A stretch of DNA of 5,178 bases from Candidatus Bipolaricaulota bacterium (lineage in GTDB: Bacteria > Bipolaricaulota > Bipolaricaulia > RBG-16-55-9): positions 1-5,178 of the forward strand of contig WFPR01000197.1 of assembly GCA_015487455.1 (NCBI GenBank), read 5' to 3'. The position numbers and the translations under genes are program-made. Below the pieces are notes generated by a model. The model did not search any database. It was not told the origin of the DNA and saw only the letters and a program-made list of their open reading frames with translations. Shown piece after piece: positions 4,167-5,178 of the stretch (within the stretch, counting starts at the first letter, position 1; each line of letters starts with the position of its first letter).

Positions 4167-5178
4167 AGCTTTGGGGCGTTAGGCGAGGGGAGCCCGAACA
4201 GCTCGAGCAGGGTGGGGAAGACGTCCAGCAGCTTGGCGCCCCTCAGCTCGCCTTGAAGCCCCGGGACGTTCCAGGCCACGACGATCCCGCGCATCGAGTG
4301 GTTCGCGTCGTCGGGACCGGTGTCGTTCTCTTGCACGAGCAAGGCGGGGTGGCCGAGGGACCCCACCGCGCGCCACCGCAAGCCCCCGAAGAGCGCGATG
4401 AGATCCGGCGCGATCCCCTCGACCCGCGGGTACAGCGCCTCGGGGCGGTGGACGCGGGTTCCTGTCGGCCCCTCCCGCTCCAAACGCTCGATCAGCTCGT
4501 CGCGGACGCGCTCGTAGTCGCTTTGAGCGACGACGCCCCGGGGCTCCCGTCCCCGGACGTTCAGGAAGATCCGCCCGTAGTAGCCGCCCTCGCCCCACGC
4601 GACCGTGCACGCCCAGTCCACGAGCTCGGGCGTAAGAGGGATAGGCCGCTCGCTCCGCCCGATCGCGCGCTCCGCTTCGGGCTTTAAGCACAAGAAGCCC
4701 CGCAGGCGGAGCCACTCGTTAAGGCAGAAGCCGCCCTCCAGCCGCTGCGCCCCGTGATCGGAGACGATCAGCACGGCCGCGTCGTCCGGCACGGCCTCGA
4801 GCAGCCCCCTGAGCTGCTCGTCCAGAAAGCGATAGTACTCGGGGATCACGCCCTTGAAGGGGCTTTTCGGGTCGTGGCGGGGGTGGGCGGGGTCCCAGTG
4901 CTTCCAGAAGCCGTGGTGCAGGCGGTCGGGGCCGATGTCCACGAACGCGAGGAGGTCCCAGGGCTCTTCGGCCATCAGGCGCTTCACGATGAGGAAGCGC
5001 TGGGCCGTCAGCTGGAAGATCTCCCGCTTGAGCCGCGCCTTGTCGTCGGTGCGGAAGCCCTCCACGTCGAAGCGTAGAGGGTCGGGGGCGACCCACCGTT
5101 TCAGCTCGTCTTGAAGCTCGGGCGGCTGCGTCGAGGGCGAGTCGGGGCCTGGGGTCAGAAAACAAGACACCCAGAGCC
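4127..5178 (-). CDS. Alkaline-phosphatase-superfamily phosphohydrolase (type I phosphodiesterase-like), C-terminal part
   Basis: The frame enters from the right edge and ends at TGA 4129-4127. A GTG codon at 5170-5168 is internal: the frame stays open to the edge, and VSCFLTPGPDS is a mid-protein family segment. In residues counted from that GTG, FVDIGPDRLHHGFW (76-89) gives the metal ligands Asp82 and His86. VLIVSDHGA (133-141) gives Asp138 and His139, and ANHSMRGIVVAW (289-300) gives His291. These correspond to the two-metal site of nucleotide pyrophosphatase/phosphodiesterase-type enzymes, most like the predicted phosphohydrolase/phosphomutase group COG3379. The nucleophilic Ser or Thr and the first metal Asp would lie in the missing N-terminal part, so activity cannot be judged. 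The substrate is unknown. The gene converges on the toxin gene and its last 40 bases overlap it. No promoter can be seen inside the window. Confidence 0.88.
   Translation of the reverse strand, partial: LWVSCFLTPGPDSPSTQPPELQDELKRWVAPDPLRFDVEGFRTDDKARLKREIFQLTAQRFLIVKRLMAEEPWDLLAFVDIGPDRLHHGFWKHWDPAHPRHDPKSPFKGVIPEYYRFLDEQLRGLLEAVPDDAAVLIVSDHGAQRLEGGFCLNEWLRLRGFLCLKPEAERAIGRSERPIPLTPELVDWACTVAWGEGGYYGRIFLNVRGREPRGVVAQSDYERVRDELIERLEREGPTGTRVHRPEALYPRVEGIAPDLIALFGGLRWRAVGSLGHPALLVQENDTGPDDANHSMRGIVVAWNVPGLQGELRGAKLLDVFPTLLELFGLPSPNAPKLQGRPLVERAGRA

Noticed and set aside
4160..4176. CCCC/GGGG hairpin as a terminator for the toxin gene
   Set aside because: The stem is only four strong pairs with a mismatch above it, there is no T tract after it, and it falls within the phosphohydrolase coding region.
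4179..4715. 178-codon open frame on the - strand in a different phase from the phosphohydrolase
   Set aside because: It lies entirely within the phosphohydrolase gene, whose metal-binding motifs are read in another frame; its sequence is low-complexity Arg/Ala/Gly.

Overview
The window is high-GC DNA, tightly packed with genes, and reads as bacterial. Several starts have good Shine-Dalgarno sequences (1197-1204, 2362-2368, 3523-3528), two gene junctions are 4-base ATGA overlaps, and a sigma70-like promoter is visible at 3483-3511. I cannot name the phylum. A two-gene methionine synthase and a bifunctional phosphoglucose/phosphomannose isomerase are both common in archaea and in some deep-branching or thermophilic bacterial lineages, so an uncultured lineage of that kind is plausible, but this is inference.

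Region 1 (1-3437, + strand) is one apparent operon. It begins with the C-terminal end of a protein resembling methylenetetrahydrofolate reductase (MTHFR). Next come two genes that together span a cobalamin-independent methionine synthase: a 334-residue protein matching the non-catalytic MetE N-terminal half (212-1216) and a 389-residue protein matching the zinc-bearing catalytic half (1213-2382). The last gene encodes a phosphoglucose/phosphomannose isomerase (2379-3437). If the first call is right, MTHFR would make methyl-folate and the two MetE-like proteins would pass the methyl group to homocysteine. The isomerase is translationally coupled to this set but has no obvious biochemical link to it.

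Region 2 (3438-4166, + strand) is a small toxin-antitoxin module. An unusual tract of CTTG pentamers, flanked by a 7-bp inverted repeat, overlaps the predicted promoter of a 73-residue ribbon-helix-helix antitoxin. The downstream Doc/Fic-type toxin keeps its HPFVDGNKR motif, but it is split by a +1 frameshift at a T5 run next to an 8-bp tandem duplication. It also lacks about seven residues usually present there, so it is probably a pseudogene.

Region 3 (4127-5178, - strand) holds the C-terminal part of an alkaline-phosphatase-superfamily phosphohydrolase that runs off the right edge. It converges on the toxin gene and overlaps it by 40 bp.

There is no gene-free stretch over 300 bases, and I see no tRNA, rRNA, CRISPR array or insertion sequence. 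The points most worth following are the split methionine synthase with an apparent missing zinc ligand, the CTTG array, and the broken toxin.
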